Assembly (NCBI RefSeq): GCF_000743355.1
Contig: NZ_JQEI01000012.1
Span: 21,751 to 85,750 of the forward strand
Origin: Serratia sp. Ag1
GTDB lineage: Bacteria > Pseudomonadota > Gammaproteobacteria > Enterobacterales > Enterobacteriaceae
Reading direction: 5' to 3'
Length of the DNA: 64,000 nt
The stretch's first letter is position 1. Each line of letters opens with the position of its first letter. Below, piece after piece: positions 20,531 through 29,102 of the stretch. Under the pieces are notes generated by a model. The model was not told the DNA's origin. It did not search any database and saw only the letters and a program-made list of their open reading frames with translations. A program made the translations under genes and the position numbers.

Positions 20531-21541
20531 ATGACGACAGATAACCACGCTTCCCAATACGCCGCTAATCGTTTCTCCATCGCGCCGATGCTCGACTGGA
20601 CCGATCGTCATTGCCGTTATTTTCACCGCTTGTTGACCCAGGAAACGCTGCTGTATACCGAGATGGTGACCACTGGCGCGATTATCCACGGTAAAGGCGA
20701 TTATCTGGCGTATAGCGAAGCAGAGCATCCGGTGGCGTTACAACTGGGCGGTAGCGATCCGGCAGCGTTGGCGCATTGTGCCAAGCTGGCGGAGCAGCGC
20801 GGCTATGATGAGATCAACCTCAACGTGGGTTGTCCGTCTGATCGGGTGCAGAACGGTATGTTCGGTGCTTGCCTGATGGGGCAGGCGGAGCTGGTTGCTG
20901 ATTGCATCAAAGCGATGCGTGATGTGGTTACTATCCCAGTAACGGTGAAAACCCGTATTGGCATTGACGAGCAGGATAGCTATGCCTTCCTGTGTGACTT
21001 TATCGGCACGGTTGCCGGGCGCGGTGAGTGCGATATGTTCACTATTCATGCGCGCAAAGCCTGGCTTTCCGGGTTGAGCCCGAAAGAGAACCGTGAAGTA
21101 CCACCGCTGGATTATCCGCGTGTCTATCAGTTAAAACGCGATTTCCCGCAGCTCACAATCGCGATTAATGGTGGGGTGAAAACGCTGGAAGAAGCGCAAC
21201 AGCACTTACAACACGTAGATGGCGTGATGATGGGCCGTGAAGCCTATCAGAACCCAGGGATTCTGGCGCGTGTCGACGGTGAGATTTTCGGGTCCCCAAC
21301 AGATGTGCTCAGCAGCGTGGAGATTATCGAAGCGCTGTATCCGTACATCGAACGTGAACTGGCTAACGGGACTTATCTGGGTCATATCACCCGCCATATT
21401 CTGGGGTTGTTCCAGGGCGTCCCAGGGGCGCGCCAGTGGCGTCGTCATCTGAGCGAAAATGCTCACAAACCGGGGGCTGATGTGAGAGTGGTTGAGCAGG
21501 CGTTGAGCTTGGTGCGCTCTCCACGTGCCGAAGTGGCGTAA
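20531..21541 (+). CDS. dusA: tRNA-dihydrouridine(20/20a) synthase DusA
   Basis: FMN enzyme that reduces uridines 20/20a in the tRNA D-loop. It has 336 residues (E. coli about 330-345). The FMN-barrel start is [20 protein letters not shown], and the catalytic cysteine is Cys101 in [11 protein letters not shown]. Other family motifs are [19 protein letters not shown] and [13 protein letters not shown] possible -10 TATAAT lies at about 20453-20458. It is divergent from the TPR-sigma operon and followed by a strong terminator. Confidence 0.96.
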   Translation: MTTDNHASQYAANRFSIAPMLDWTDRHCRYFHRLLTQETLLYTEMVTTGAIIHGKGDYLAYSEAEHPVALQLGGSDPAALAHCAKLAEQRGYDEINLNVGCPSDRVQNGMFGACLMGQAELVADCIKAMRDVVTIPVTVKTRIGIDEQDSYAFLCDFIGTVAGRGECDMFTIHARKAWLSGLSPKENREVPPLDYPRVYQLKRDFPQLTIAINGGVKTLEEAQQHLQHVDGVMMGREAYQNPGILARVDGEIFGSPTDVLSSVEIIEALYPYIERELANGTYLGHITRHILGLFQGVPGARQWRRHLSENAHKPGADVRVVEQALSLVRSPRAEVA

Positions 21542-21580
21542 TCATTAATTGATTTGACCAATATTTGGTTTTTTTGACCA

Positions 21581-21609
21581 AGAGTGCCAGAGGCTATGGC
21601 ACTCTTTTT
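21581..21609 (+). terminator. Intrinsic terminator after dusA
   Basis: A 9-bp stem (AGAGTGCCA / TGGCACTCT) followed by TTTT, 40 bases past the dusA stop. Confidence 0.88.
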
Positions 21610-21642
21610 ACCCTATTTCAATAGGTTAAATTCCCTGCCAAG

Positions 21643-21659
21643 TTGGCACGCTTTTTGTA
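21643..21659 (+). promoter_or_regulatory. Sigma-54 promoter of pspG
   Basis: TTGGCACGCTTTTTGTA matches the -24/-12 consensus (TTGGCACG-N4-TTGCW) with correct GG-to-G spacing, 41 bases before pspG. In E. coli pspG is transcribed by RpoN with PspF. Confidence 0.8.
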
Positions 21660-21699
21660 AATAACAATGCAGACACATTGTTTTGCCAAGGAGCAACCC

Positions 21700-21918
21700 A
21701 TGTTAGAACTTTTCTTCATTATCGGTTTTGTGGTCATGCTGCTGGTGACCGGTATTTCTCTGCTGGGGGTGATCGCCGCATTGTTCGTGGCGGCGGCTTT
21801 TATGCTGCTCGGCGGGCTGTTCGCTATGGTAATTAAATTGCTGCCGTGGCTGATTTTGGCGGTGATCGGCGTATGGATATACCGTTCCATGCAGAAACCG
21901 CAGATTCGCCGCTATTAA
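21700..21918 (+). CDS. pspG: Phage shock protein G
   Basis: Small inner-membrane protein of the phage-shock response to envelope stress. It has 72 residues from the ATG at 21700, with AAGGAG at 21688-21693. MLELFFIIGFVVMLLVTGIS matches E. coli PspG (MLELLFVIGFFVMLMVTG). Two hydrophobic segments cover most of the protein, and the tail is basic (PQIRRY), slightly shorter than in E. coli. A sigma-54 promoter lies upstream. Confidence 0.93.
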   Translation: MLELFFIIGFVVMLLVTGISLLGVIAALFVAAAFMLLGGLFAMVIKLLPWLILAVIGVWIYRSMQKPQIRRY

Positions 21919-22205
21919 CATTTTTTGCTGATTTATCAGTCAGTCGCACTGCAAATTACGCAACAATTTACTTGCTTAATGCGGCGGAGATCACACCTTG
22001 ATGTTTTAGCAACGAATGTGGCACGTTAAGCATGTTTTTTACTTTTAGGGGCTGTTAGGATGGCTCCCGCAGCAGTGAGGTCGATGATTTCATTACCGCG
22101 AGAGACAATAATAGTGTTGCTTAAGCAACCCCGATGTTTCTTGTGGGCTCTGCTCTACCCCTACAAAACGCAGCAATGAGAAAGGGTTCCGCAAGGAACC
22201 CTTTT
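21919..22205. other. pspG-qorA spacer with a possible small transcript
   Basis: About 290 bases without a convincing protein gene. It ends in a strong plus-strand terminator (22181-22209), yet pspG's own end is 260 bases upstream. This leaves room for a short RNA on the plus strand. No family was recognised. Confidence 0.3.
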
Positions 22206-22209
22206 CTTT
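22181..22209 (+). terminator. Strong terminator between pspG and qorA
   Basis: A perfect 10-bp stem (AAAGGGTTCC / GGAACCCTTT) with a GCAA tetraloop, then TCTTT. Also usable from the minus strand for qorA, whose stop is at 22213. Confidence 0.85.
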
Positions 22210-22212
22210 GGC

Positions 22213-23202
22213 TTAAAGCCCAGGAATCAACAGGCTGGAGCCACTGGTTTGGCCGCTTTCCAGCACCTGATGCGCTCTTTGCACATCTGCCAGAGCAAAT
22301 TTCTGCTCCTGCTTCACCTCGACTTTGATTGCGCCGCTGCCGATCAGCGAGAACAGTTCGTTACTGGCGAACTGTAATTCCTGGCGGTTGGTAATGTAGC
22401 CGTAGAGTGAAGGGCGGGTGACATACAGTGAGCCTTTCTGGTTTAACAGCGCCAGATCGACCCCGGTCACCGGGCCGGAAGCGTTGCCGAAGCTGACCAT
22501 CAACCCCCTGCGTTTCAGGCTGTTGAGTGAATCCTGCCAGGTGCTTTTACCGACGGAATCGTATACTACGCCGACTTTCTCACCGTTGGTCAGTTCTGCT
22601 ACGCGCTGAGCAATGTTCTCCCGGCGATAGTTGATGGTTGCCCAAGCCCCGGCGCGTTTGGCCAACTCGGTTTTTTCATCAGACCCCACGCAACCGATCA
22701 GCTTGGCACCCAAGGCTTTGGCCCACTGGCAGGCGATCAGCCCAACGCCACCGGCAGCGGCGTGGAACAGGAACACTTCACCGGGCTTGATCTCATAGGT
22801 TTGGCGCAGCAGATAATGCACGGTCAGGCCTTTCAGGAACGAGGCGGCGCCTTGTTCAAAACTCAGGTTGTCCGGCAGAATCGCTAGCCTTTCCTGTGGT
22901 ACGTTGTGAACCTCGCTGTAAGCACCGAGTGGAGACTGCGCATATACCACCCGATCGCCCGGTTTCAGCGCAGTGACACCCGCTCCGACTTTGAGCACTA
23001 CCCCGGCGGCTTCACTCCCCAGACCGCTCGGTAAAGTTGCCGGAGGATACAAACCGCTGCGCACGTAAGTATCGATAAAGTTGATGCCGATGGCTTTGTT
23101 CTCAACCTGAACCTCGCCGGCTGCCGGTTCGACAGGCGTAAAATCAACATACTGCAGCACTTCCGGGCCGCCAGTGGCGGAGAATTGGATGCGTTTTGCC
23201 AT
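22213..23202 (-). CDS. qorA: NADPH:quinone oxidoreductase QorA
   Basis: Soluble zinc-independent medium-chain reductase that reduces quinones with NADPH. It has 329 residues (E. coli 327). The quinone-oxidoreductase signature lies in NFIDTYVRSGLYP, and the NADPH-binding Rossmann motif is AAAGGVGLIACQWAKALGAK. The protein ends in SGSSLLIPGL. It is divergent from dnaB, as in E. coli. Confidence 0.95.
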   Translation of the reverse strand: MAKRIQFSATGGPEVLQYVDFTPVEPAAGEVQVENKAIGINFIDTYVRSGLYPPATLPSGLGSEAAGVVLKVGAGVTALKPGDRVVYAQSPLGAYSEVHNVPQERLAILPDNLSFEQGAASFLKGLTVHYLLRQTYEIKPGEVFLFHAAAGGVGLIACQWAKALGAKLIGCVGSDEKTELAKRAGAWATINYRRENIAQRVAELTNGEKVGVVYDSVGKSTWQDSLNSLKRRGLMVSFGNASGPVTGVDLALLNQKGSLYVTRPSLYGYITNRQELQFASNELFSLIGSGAIKVEVKQEQKFALADVQRAHQVLESGQTSGSSLLIPGL

Positions 23203-23380
23203 GTTATTACCTCGTCTGGATGTTTGACTCCACCCTACGCTTTCTCTTATCGGCTATCCAGCCTGTACTGTAGTGATTCATCCTTTTTTGCCATGGTGAT
23301 GGCGCAAGAATCATGGATAAAAATCACGTATACTCTCGCGTCAGGATCTTCCTTTCGCCACCGGATAAAGAATAGGCTTC

Positions 23381-24793
23381 ATGGCAGGAAAAAAACCAAC
23401 CAACAAAACATTCGCGAACGAACCCAGAGATCGCCAGATGGAAGGGCTGAAGATGCCACCGCATTCGCTGGAGGCAGAACAGTCCGTGTTGGGCGGTTTG
23501 ATGCTGGATAACGAACGCTGGGACAACGTGGCAGAACGCGTTGTTTCTAATGACTTCTTTAGCCGCCCACACCGCCTGATTTTCACCGAAATGCAGCGCT
23601 TGCTGGAAATGAGCCGGCCTATCGACTTGATCACCCTGTCCGAGTCGTTGGAACAGAAGGGGGAACTGGAGTCGGTCGGTGGCTTTGCGTATCTGGCCGA
23701 ATTGTCAAAAAATACGCCAAGTGCGGCCAACATCAGCGCTTATGCGGACATCGTACGCGAACGTGCAGTGGTGCGTGAGATGATCTCGGTGGCTAACGAG
23801 ATCGCCGATGCGGGTTACGATCCACAAGGGCGCAGCAGCGAAGATCTGCTCGATCTGGCAGAATCCCGCGTGTTCCAGATTGCTGAAAACCGTGCCAGCA
23901 AAGACGAAGGCCCGAAAGGCATTGAGCGTATTCTGGAAGATACCGTTGCTCGTATTGAGCAACTCTATCAGCGCCCACACGACGGCGTTACAGGGGTTTC
24001 CACCGGTTATGGCGATCTGGACAAGAAAACCGCTGGCCTGCAGAAATCGGATCTGATTATCGTCGCGGCCCGTCCATCGATGGGTAAAACCACCTTTGCG
24101 ATGAACCTGTGTGAAAACGCCGCGATGATGCAGGACAAACCGGTGTTGATCTTCAGCCTTGAGATGCCCGGCAACCAGATCATGATGCGTATGCTGGCTT
24201 CGCTGTCGCGCGTGGATCAGACCCGTATCCGTACCGGCCAGCTCGACGACGAAGATTGGGCGCGGATTTCCAGCACCATGGGGATTTTGCTGGAGAAGCG
24301 CAATATGTATATCGATGACTCCTCCGGCCTGACGCCCACCGAAGTGCGTTCGCGCGCGCGCCGTGTGTTCCGCGAACACGACGGGCTGAGCCTGATCATG
24401 ATCGATTACCTGCAATTGATGCGCGTACCCTCGTTGTCAGATAACCGTACGCTGGAAATTGCCGAAATCTCCCGCTCGCTGAAAGCGTTAGCGAAAGAGT
24501 TGCAGGTGCCGGTGGTGGCGTTGTCGCAGTTGAACCGTAGCCTGGAGCAGCGTGCCGATAAACGCCCGGTGAACTCGGATCTGCGTGAGTCGGGCTCTAT
24601 CGAGCAGGATGCTGACCTGATTATGTTTATCTACCGTGATGAGGTTTATCACGAGAACAGTGACCTGAAAGGGGTGGCTGAAATTATTCTGGGTAAGCAG
24701 CGTAACGGCCCGATTGGTACCGTACGCCTGACCTTTAACGGCCAGTGGTCGCGTTTTGATAACTACGCCGGGCCACAATATGATGACGAATAA
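23381..24793 (+). CDS. dnaB: Replicative DNA helicase DnaB
   Basis: Hexameric helicase that unwinds DNA ahead of the fork and recruits primase. It has 470 residues (E. coli 471). The N-terminal DnaG-interacting domain (LEAEQSVLGGLMLDNERWD) is followed by a linker and a RecA-like motor with Walker A RPSMGKTT at residues 231-238 and Walker B LIMIDYLQLM. No intein is present. alr follows after 39 bases. Confidence 0.98.
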   Translation: MAGKKPTNKTFANEPRDRQMEGLKMPPHSLEAEQSVLGGLMLDNERWDNVAERVVSNDFFSRPHRLIFTEMQRLLEMSRPIDLITLSESLEQKGELESVGGFAYLAELSKNTPSAANISAYADIVRERAVVREMISVANEIADAGYDPQGRSSEDLLDLAESRVFQIAENRASKDEGPKGIERILEDTVARIEQLYQRPHDGVTGVSTGYGDLDKKTAGLQKSDLIIVAARPSMGKTTFAMNLCENAAMMQDKPVLIFSLEMPGNQIMMRMLASLSRVDQTRIRTGQLDDEDWARISSTMGILLEKRNMYIDDSSGLTPTEVRSRARRVFREHDGLSLIMIDYLQLMRVPSLSDNRTLEIAEISRSLKALAKELQVPVVALSQLNRSLEQRADKRPVNSDLRESGSIEQDADLIMFIYRDEVYHENSDLKGVAEIILGKQRNGPIGTVRLTFNGQWSRFDNYAGPQYDDE

Positions 24794-24832
24794 TCAACTA
24801 AGAGCCTATCCATTAGGCTCCAAGGAATTGCA

Positions 24833-25912
24833 ATGAAAGCGGCAACCGCTGTTATTGATCGTCGCGCTCTGCGACACAATCTGCAACAGGTGCGCCGTAT
24901 GGCGCCGCAAAGCCGCCTGATTGCCGTGGTGAAAGCCAATGCTTATGGACATGGCCTGCTGGAAACCGCGCACACCCTGCAAGATGCCGATTGCTACGGC
25001 GTCGCCCGTCTCGGCGAAGCCCTGATGTTACGCTCCGGCGGCATCGTCAAACCGATTCTGTTGTTGGAAGGGTTCTTCTGTGCTGAAGATTTACCGGTGC
25101 TGGTGGCGAATAACATCGAAACCGCTGTGCACTGTATTGAACAGCTTGAAGCCTTGGAGCAGGCCGAACTGGCGCGCCCGGTACCAGTGTGGATGAAGCT
25201 GGATACCGGTATGCATCGCCTGGGCGTGCGCCCTGAGCAGGCGGAAGCGTTTTATCAGCGTTTGTGCGCCTGCCGTAATGTGGTGCAGCCGGTGAATATC
25301 ATGAGCCACTTCAGCCGCGCGGATGAGCCGCAGGCGGATGCGACGCCAAAGCAAATCAGCTGTTTCGAACGCTTTGCCAATGATAAGCCGGGGCAAAAGT
25401 CGATCGCCGCGTCTGGCGGGATCCTGTTGTGGCCACAGGCGCATCGTGACTGGGTACGGCCCGGTATCATTCTTTATGGCGTGTCGCCGATGGATCACTC
25501 ACAGGCCGAGCGCTTTGGTCTGCAACCGGCCATGACGCTAAAATCCAGCCTGATTGCAGTGCGCGAGCATAAAGCGGGTGAACCGGTGGGTTACGGTGGT
25601 ATCTGGGTGAGCGAGCGCGATACCCGTTTGGGAGTGGTCGCAATAGGCTACGGTGACGGTTACCCGCGCAGCGCGCCCTCCGGAACGCCAGTGTGGGTGA
25701 ATGGCCGTGAGGTACCGCTGGTTGGCCGTGTTTCGATGGATATGATCTCGGTGGACTTGGGGCCGGGCGCGACGGATAAAGTGGGCGACGAAGTGGTGCT
25801 GTGGGGTAACCCGTTGCCGGTTGAACAGGTCGCCGCTTACAGTGGGATCAGTGCCTATGAGCTGATCACCAAACTGACTCAGCGCGTCGAGATGGAATAT
25901 ATCGGCGAGTAA
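24833..25912 (+). CDS. alr: Alanine racemase
   Basis: PLP enzyme that interconverts L- and D-alanine for peptidoglycan. It has 359 residues. The PLP lysine is Lys34 in [11 protein letters not shown], and the second catalytic base is a tyrosine near residue 254 in [14 protein letters not shown]. The C-terminal beta domain contains [13 protein letters not shown] and [11 protein letters not shown]. It follows dnaB closely, as in E. coli. Confidence 0.97.
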   Translation: MKAATAVIDRRALRHNLQQVRRMAPQSRLIAVVKANAYGHGLLETAHTLQDADCYGVARLGEALMLRSGGIVKPILLLEGFFCAEDLPVLVANNIETAVHCIEQLEALEQAELARPVPVWMKLDTGMHRLGVRPEQAEAFYQRLCACRNVVQPVNIMSHFSRADEPQADATPKQISCFERFANDKPGQKSIAASGGILLWPQAHRDWVRPGIILYGVSPMDHSQAERFGLQPAMTLKSSLIAVREHKAGEPVGYGGIWVSERDTRLGVVAIGYGDGYPRSAPSGTPVWVNGREVPLVGRVSMDMISVDLGPGATDKVGDEVVLWGNPLPVEQVAAYSGISAYELITKLTQRVEMEYIGE

Positions 25913-25917
25913 CCTGT

Positions 25918-25951
25918 GTTTCTCCCCTTCTGATAAGGGAAGGGGAGAAAC
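25918..25951. terminator. Convergent terminator alr / pheC-like gene
   Basis: A 13-bp perfect stem (GTTTCTCCCCTTC / GAAGGGGAGAAAC) between two convergent genes. No long T tract on either side, so efficiency is uncertain. Confidence 0.6.
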
Positions 25952-25963
25952 GTTAAGCCCTCA

Positions 25964-26731
25964 TTACTTCTTCACTGCCAGCCACTGATCGATAATCTTC
26001 TGATATTCCCCGGTGGCTTTGCTCAAGTGCAGCCACTGATCCACATACAGCTTCCAGACCATATCATCACGCGGCAGCATGTAAGCTTTCTCGCCATACT
26101 GCATCGGCTTGTCCGGGTTCACGGCACAGAGTTTCGGATAGCGTTTCTGCTGATACAGCGCTTCGGAAGCATCGGTAATCATTACGTCCGCTTTGCGATC
26201 CACCAACTGTTGGAAGATCCCCATATTGTCGTGCGACAGCGTCAGGTTGGCCTTTGGCAGATAGGCACGAACGAAGGCTTCGTTCGTGCCGCCCGCAGGT
26301 TCGATCAACCGTACCGACGCCTTGTTGATCTGCTCAATGGTGCGATATTTCTTCACGTCGGTGCAGCGTACCAACGGGATCTTACCATCGGTATCCAATC
26401 GCTCAGCGAAGAACACCTGTCTTTGGCGCGGTAGCGTCACCGAAATACCGCCCATGGCGATGTCACATTTTCCCGCAACAAAGTCAGGCATCAGGGTCTT
26501 CCAACTGGTTTTTACCCATTTCACTTTGGCATCCAGGCTGTTGGCCAGCGATTCCGCCATGGCGATATCGATACCTTCGTAGCTACCGTCCTCTTTCAGG
26601 AAGGTATAGGGTTTGTAGTCACCCGTGGTGCAAACGTCGAGCGTTTTCTGCTGCAGCACTTTATCCAGATGCGATTGAGCGCAGGCGCTCCCGGCGGCAA
26701 TCAGCAGAGCGAGAGGGAATATCTTTTTCAT
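25964..26731 (-). CDS. pheC: Periplasmic cyclohexadienyl (arogenate/prephenate) dehydratase-like protein
   Basis: A solute-binding-fold protein, 255 residues from the ATG at 26731, with signal peptide MKKIFPLALLIAAGSACAQS. It resembles Pseudomonas PheC more than ordinary amino-acid-binding proteins: TTGDYKPYTFL, TSWKTLMPDFV, GKCDIAMGGISVTLPRQRQ, EPAGGTNE, and EKAYMLPRDD, whose Glu corresponds to the region holding the reported catalytic Glu of PheC. It would convert prephenate or arogenate to phenylpyruvate or phenylalanine in the periplasm. A plain binding protein is the alternative. It is divergent from an Lrp-type regulator, with tyrB beyond that. Confidence 0.7.
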   Translation of the reverse strand: MKKIFPLALLIAAGSACAQSHLDKVLQQKTLDVCTTGDYKPYTFLKEDGSYEGIDIAMAESLANSLDAKVKWVKTSWKTLMPDFVAGKCDIAMGGISVTLPRQRQVFFAERLDTDGKIPLVRCTDVKKYRTIEQINKASVRLIEPAGGTNEAFVRAYLPKANLTLSHDNMGIFQQLVDRKADVMITDASEALYQQKRYPKLCAVNPDKPMQYGEKAYMLPRDDMVWKLYVDQWLHLSKATGEYQKIIDQWLAVKK

Positions 26732-26939
26732 AAACGTCCTTATATTAATGGTTTTATGCGCCATTTAGCCGTTAATTGTTGTTAGTTTGCGTAATTTATC
26801 CGTTTTTTATGCCGCTGATGAGCGCAGATCGCCGCTTTGCTACTGCATATCTCACAAACCAGCAGGGGCGATGGTTGCAACGCTAAAAAAACTGATAGGC
26901 TGTAACGTCAACATTTCTTAACACAGTTTACAGGTAGTT

Positions 26940-27407
26940 ATGTACAACATTGACGATTTTGATATGAAAATCCTGACGCTGCTACAGGCTAATGGCCGCC
27001 TGACCAATCAGGAATTAAGCGAACTGGTTGGGCTTTCGGCCTCCCAATGCTCACGCCGTCGTATCAGCCTGGAACAGACACAACTGATTCGGGGCTATCA
27101 CGCACGGCTGGCTCCAGAAGCGGTTGGGCTTGGGCTGGTGGGCCTGATTGAAGTGAGCCTGCTGACTCATACCCAGGAGCAGATCGACAGCTTTCACCAG
27201 ATGCTGGAAGACGTGGATGCGATTCTGGACGCTTATAAAACCACCGGAGATGCCGATTATTTATTAAAAGTGGCGGTGGCAGATTTGCCCGCACTCAGTG
27301 ATTTCATCAGCCAGACGCTTTCGCGGCATAAAAGCGTGGCGCGGATAAAAACGGCGGTGGTGCTCAATCGCATCAAAGAGAATGGTTTGCTGCCGTTGGC
27401 GAAATAA
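26940..27407 (+). CDS. Lrp/AsnC-family transcriptional regulator
   Basis: A 155-residue regulator. The N-terminal helix-turn-helix (DDFDMKILTLLQANGRLTNQ, then ELVGLSASQCSRRRISLE) is followed by the RAM ligand-binding domain (TTGDADYLLKVAVADLPALS). It lies between the divergent pheC-like gene and tyrB. Lrp-family genes often control a divergent neighbour in response to an amino acid, so an aromatic amino acid or its keto acid is a reasonable guess for the ligand. No operator could be identified by eye. Confidence 0.88.
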   Translation: MYNIDDFDMKILTLLQANGRLTNQELSELVGLSASQCSRRRISLEQTQLIRGYHARLAPEAVGLGLVGLIEVSLLTHTQEQIDSFHQMLEDVDAILDAYKTTGDADYLLKVAVADLPALSDFISQTLSRHKSVARIKTAVVLNRIKENGLLPLAK

Positions 27408-27494
27408 AGCACTGGCTTCTCAGCGCGACACTGCAGTTTGCTGGCTGAAGAGTATATATTGTACCCCGAACCCCTAAAATCAGGAGAACAACCC

Positions 27495-28688
27495 GTGTTC
27501 CAGAATGTTGATGCCTATGCCGGTGACCCGATCCTGTCGCTGATGGAAAAATTCAAGCAAGACCCTCGTGCGCACAAGGTGAATCTGAGTATCGGCCTTT
27601 ACTATAACGAGCAGGGCATCATCCCTCAGATGCAGGCAGTGGCCGCCGCCGAGGCGCAGCTGAACAGCGTTGAACAGGGGGCGTCAGTCTATCTGCCGAT
27701 GGAAGGCCTGCAACCTTATCGCAGTGCGATTCAGCACCTGCTGTTTGGGGCCGAGCACCCGATGCTGCAGCAAGGGCGCATTGCCACCATCCAGACCGTG
27801 GGCGGTTCCGGTGCGTTGAAAGTCGGGGCTGATTTCCTGAAGCGTTATTTCCCTGATTCACAGGTATGGGTTAGCGATCCGACCTGGGAAAACCACGTCG
27901 CCATCTTTGGCGGTGCCGGTTTTACCGTGAATACCTATCCCTATTTTGATGGCGAAAGCCTGGGCGTGAAGTTTGATGCCATGCTGAGCGCGCTGAAAAA
28001 ACTGCCCGCCAAGAGCATTGCGCTGTTACATCCTTGCTGCCATAACCCGACCGGCTCCGATCTCACGGCGGCGCAGTGGGATGAAGTGGTAAAAGTGATC
28101 GCCGAGCGTGATTTGATCCCGTTCCTGGATATCGCTTATCAGGGGTTCGGTGGCGGCATTGAACAGGATGCTTATGCCATCCGTGCCATCGCGGCGGCGG
28201 GTTTACCTTGCCTGGTCAGCAACTCGTTCTCGAAAATCTTCTCATTGTACGGTGAGCGCGTGGGTGGGCTTTCCGTGGTGTGCGAAAGCAGCGAAGCCGC
28301 TGAGCGCGTGCTGGGGCAACTGAAAGCCACCGTGCGCCGTAACTATTCCAGCCCGCCAAACTTTGGTGCGCAGGTGGTCGCCAAGGTGTTGAATGATGCT
28401 CAACTGAACGCGCAGTGGCTGGCGGAAGTGGAAGCCATGCGTACCCGTATCCTTGAGATGCGTCAGGTATTGGTGGAGACGCTGAAGAGCGCGTTGCCAC
28501 AGCGTAATTTTGACTATCTGCTGGAACAGCGCGGTATGTTCAGCTACACCGGTTTCAGCGCCGAGCAGGTTGATCGCCTGCGTGAAGAGTTCGGTGTTTA
28601 CCTGATCCACAGTGGCCGTATGTGCGTGGCGGGGTTGAATCATCATAATGTGCGTCAAGTCGCCGAGGCATTTGCTGCTGTACAGTAA
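27495..28688 (+). CDS. tyrB: Aromatic-amino-acid aminotransferase TyrB
   Basis: PLP aminotransferase that makes tyrosine and phenylalanine (and leucine) from their keto acids. It has 397 residues, the E. coli length. I chose the GTG at 27495 because AGGAG lies 7-8 bases upstream and the N terminus [19 protein letters not shown] matches E. coli. The frame extends further upstream but without family similarity. The PLP lysine is Lys247 in [18 protein letters not shown]. No TyrR box (TGTAAA-N6-TTTACA) was seen upstream. Confidence 0.96.
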   Translation: MFQNVDAYAGDPILSLMEKFKQDPRAHKVNLSIGLYYNEQGIIPQMQAVAAAEAQLNSVEQGASVYLPMEGLQPYRSAIQHLLFGAEHPMLQQGRIATIQTVGGSGALKVGADFLKRYFPDSQVWVSDPTWENHVAIFGGAGFTVNTYPYFDGESLGVKFDAMLSALKKLPAKSIALLHPCCHNPTGSDLTAAQWDEVVKVIAERDLIPFLDIAYQGFGGGIEQDAYAIRAIAAAGLPCLVSNSFSKIFSLYGERVGGLSVVCESSEAAERVLGQLKATVRRNYSSPPNFGAQVVAKVLNDAQLNAQWLAEVEAMRTRILEMRQVLVETLKSALPQRNFDYLLEQRGMFSYTGFSAEQVDRLREEFGVYLIHSGRMCVAGLNHHNVRQVAEAFAAVQ

Positions 28689-28721
28689 ATAAGATCCGGG
28701 GCGCTATCAGAGGAGATAACC

Positions 28722-29062
28722 GTGAACAAGCAGCAATTGCTGGATTACCGGGCAGTGAACAGGATTATCAGAGCGACTGGCAGGCCGATCGGGTCAGGGT
28801 CGCGGAGAAAATGTTTGCACTCATTGGTGAAGCCTATGGCCGGCCCGTGATCTCATTAAAGTGTGGCATCGAACTGGCGGAGCAGTTGCGCGAGCAACAT
28901 GCGGACATTATCCCCGGTTACTATCTGAATAAAGCGCATTGGAACAGTATTTATCTGGATGGTGCCTTGCCGGATTCGCAGTTTTATCAGTTGATTGATA
29001 TTTCGTATCAGCTGGTGGTGGCCGGATTATCGAAGAAAAAACGCCAGGAATTGGGCATCTGA
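28722..29062 (+). pseudogene. yjbR: YjbR (MmcQ-like) broken by a small deletion
   Basis: A GTG at 28722 with AGGAG upstream begins NKQQLLDY, then the frame is lost. The next frame resumes as GSEQDYQSDWQADRVRV and reads in full to LNKAHWNSIYLDGALPDSQ and the TGA at 29062, matching YjbR. Compared with E. coli (LLQYCMAKPGAEQ), about 13 nt encoding the CMAKP equivalent are missing at 28748-28751. YjbR is a small CyaY-like-fold protein of unclear function. A downstream start (ATG 28811) could yield only the C-terminal 83 residues. Confidence 0.85.
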
Positions 29063-29071
29063 ACGTGAAAA

Positions 29072-29097
29072 ACCGCTCCTGCTTGCACAGGAGCGGT
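29072..29097 (-). terminator. uvrA terminator
   Basis: A 10-bp stem (ACCGCTCCTG / CAGGAGCGGT) followed on the minus strand by TTTTTCAC, 6 bases past the uvrA stop. It can also serve yjbR. Confidence 0.88.
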
Positions 29098-29102
29098 CAT
29101 CA

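Noticed and set aside
22012..22030. A second sigma-54-like sequence (TGGCACG...GCATG) downstream of pspG
   Set aside because: The GG-to-GC spacing is 10 instead of 12 bases.
27400..27494. TyrR box upstream of tyrB
   Set aside because: No match to TGTAAA-N6-TTTACA with acceptable mismatches.
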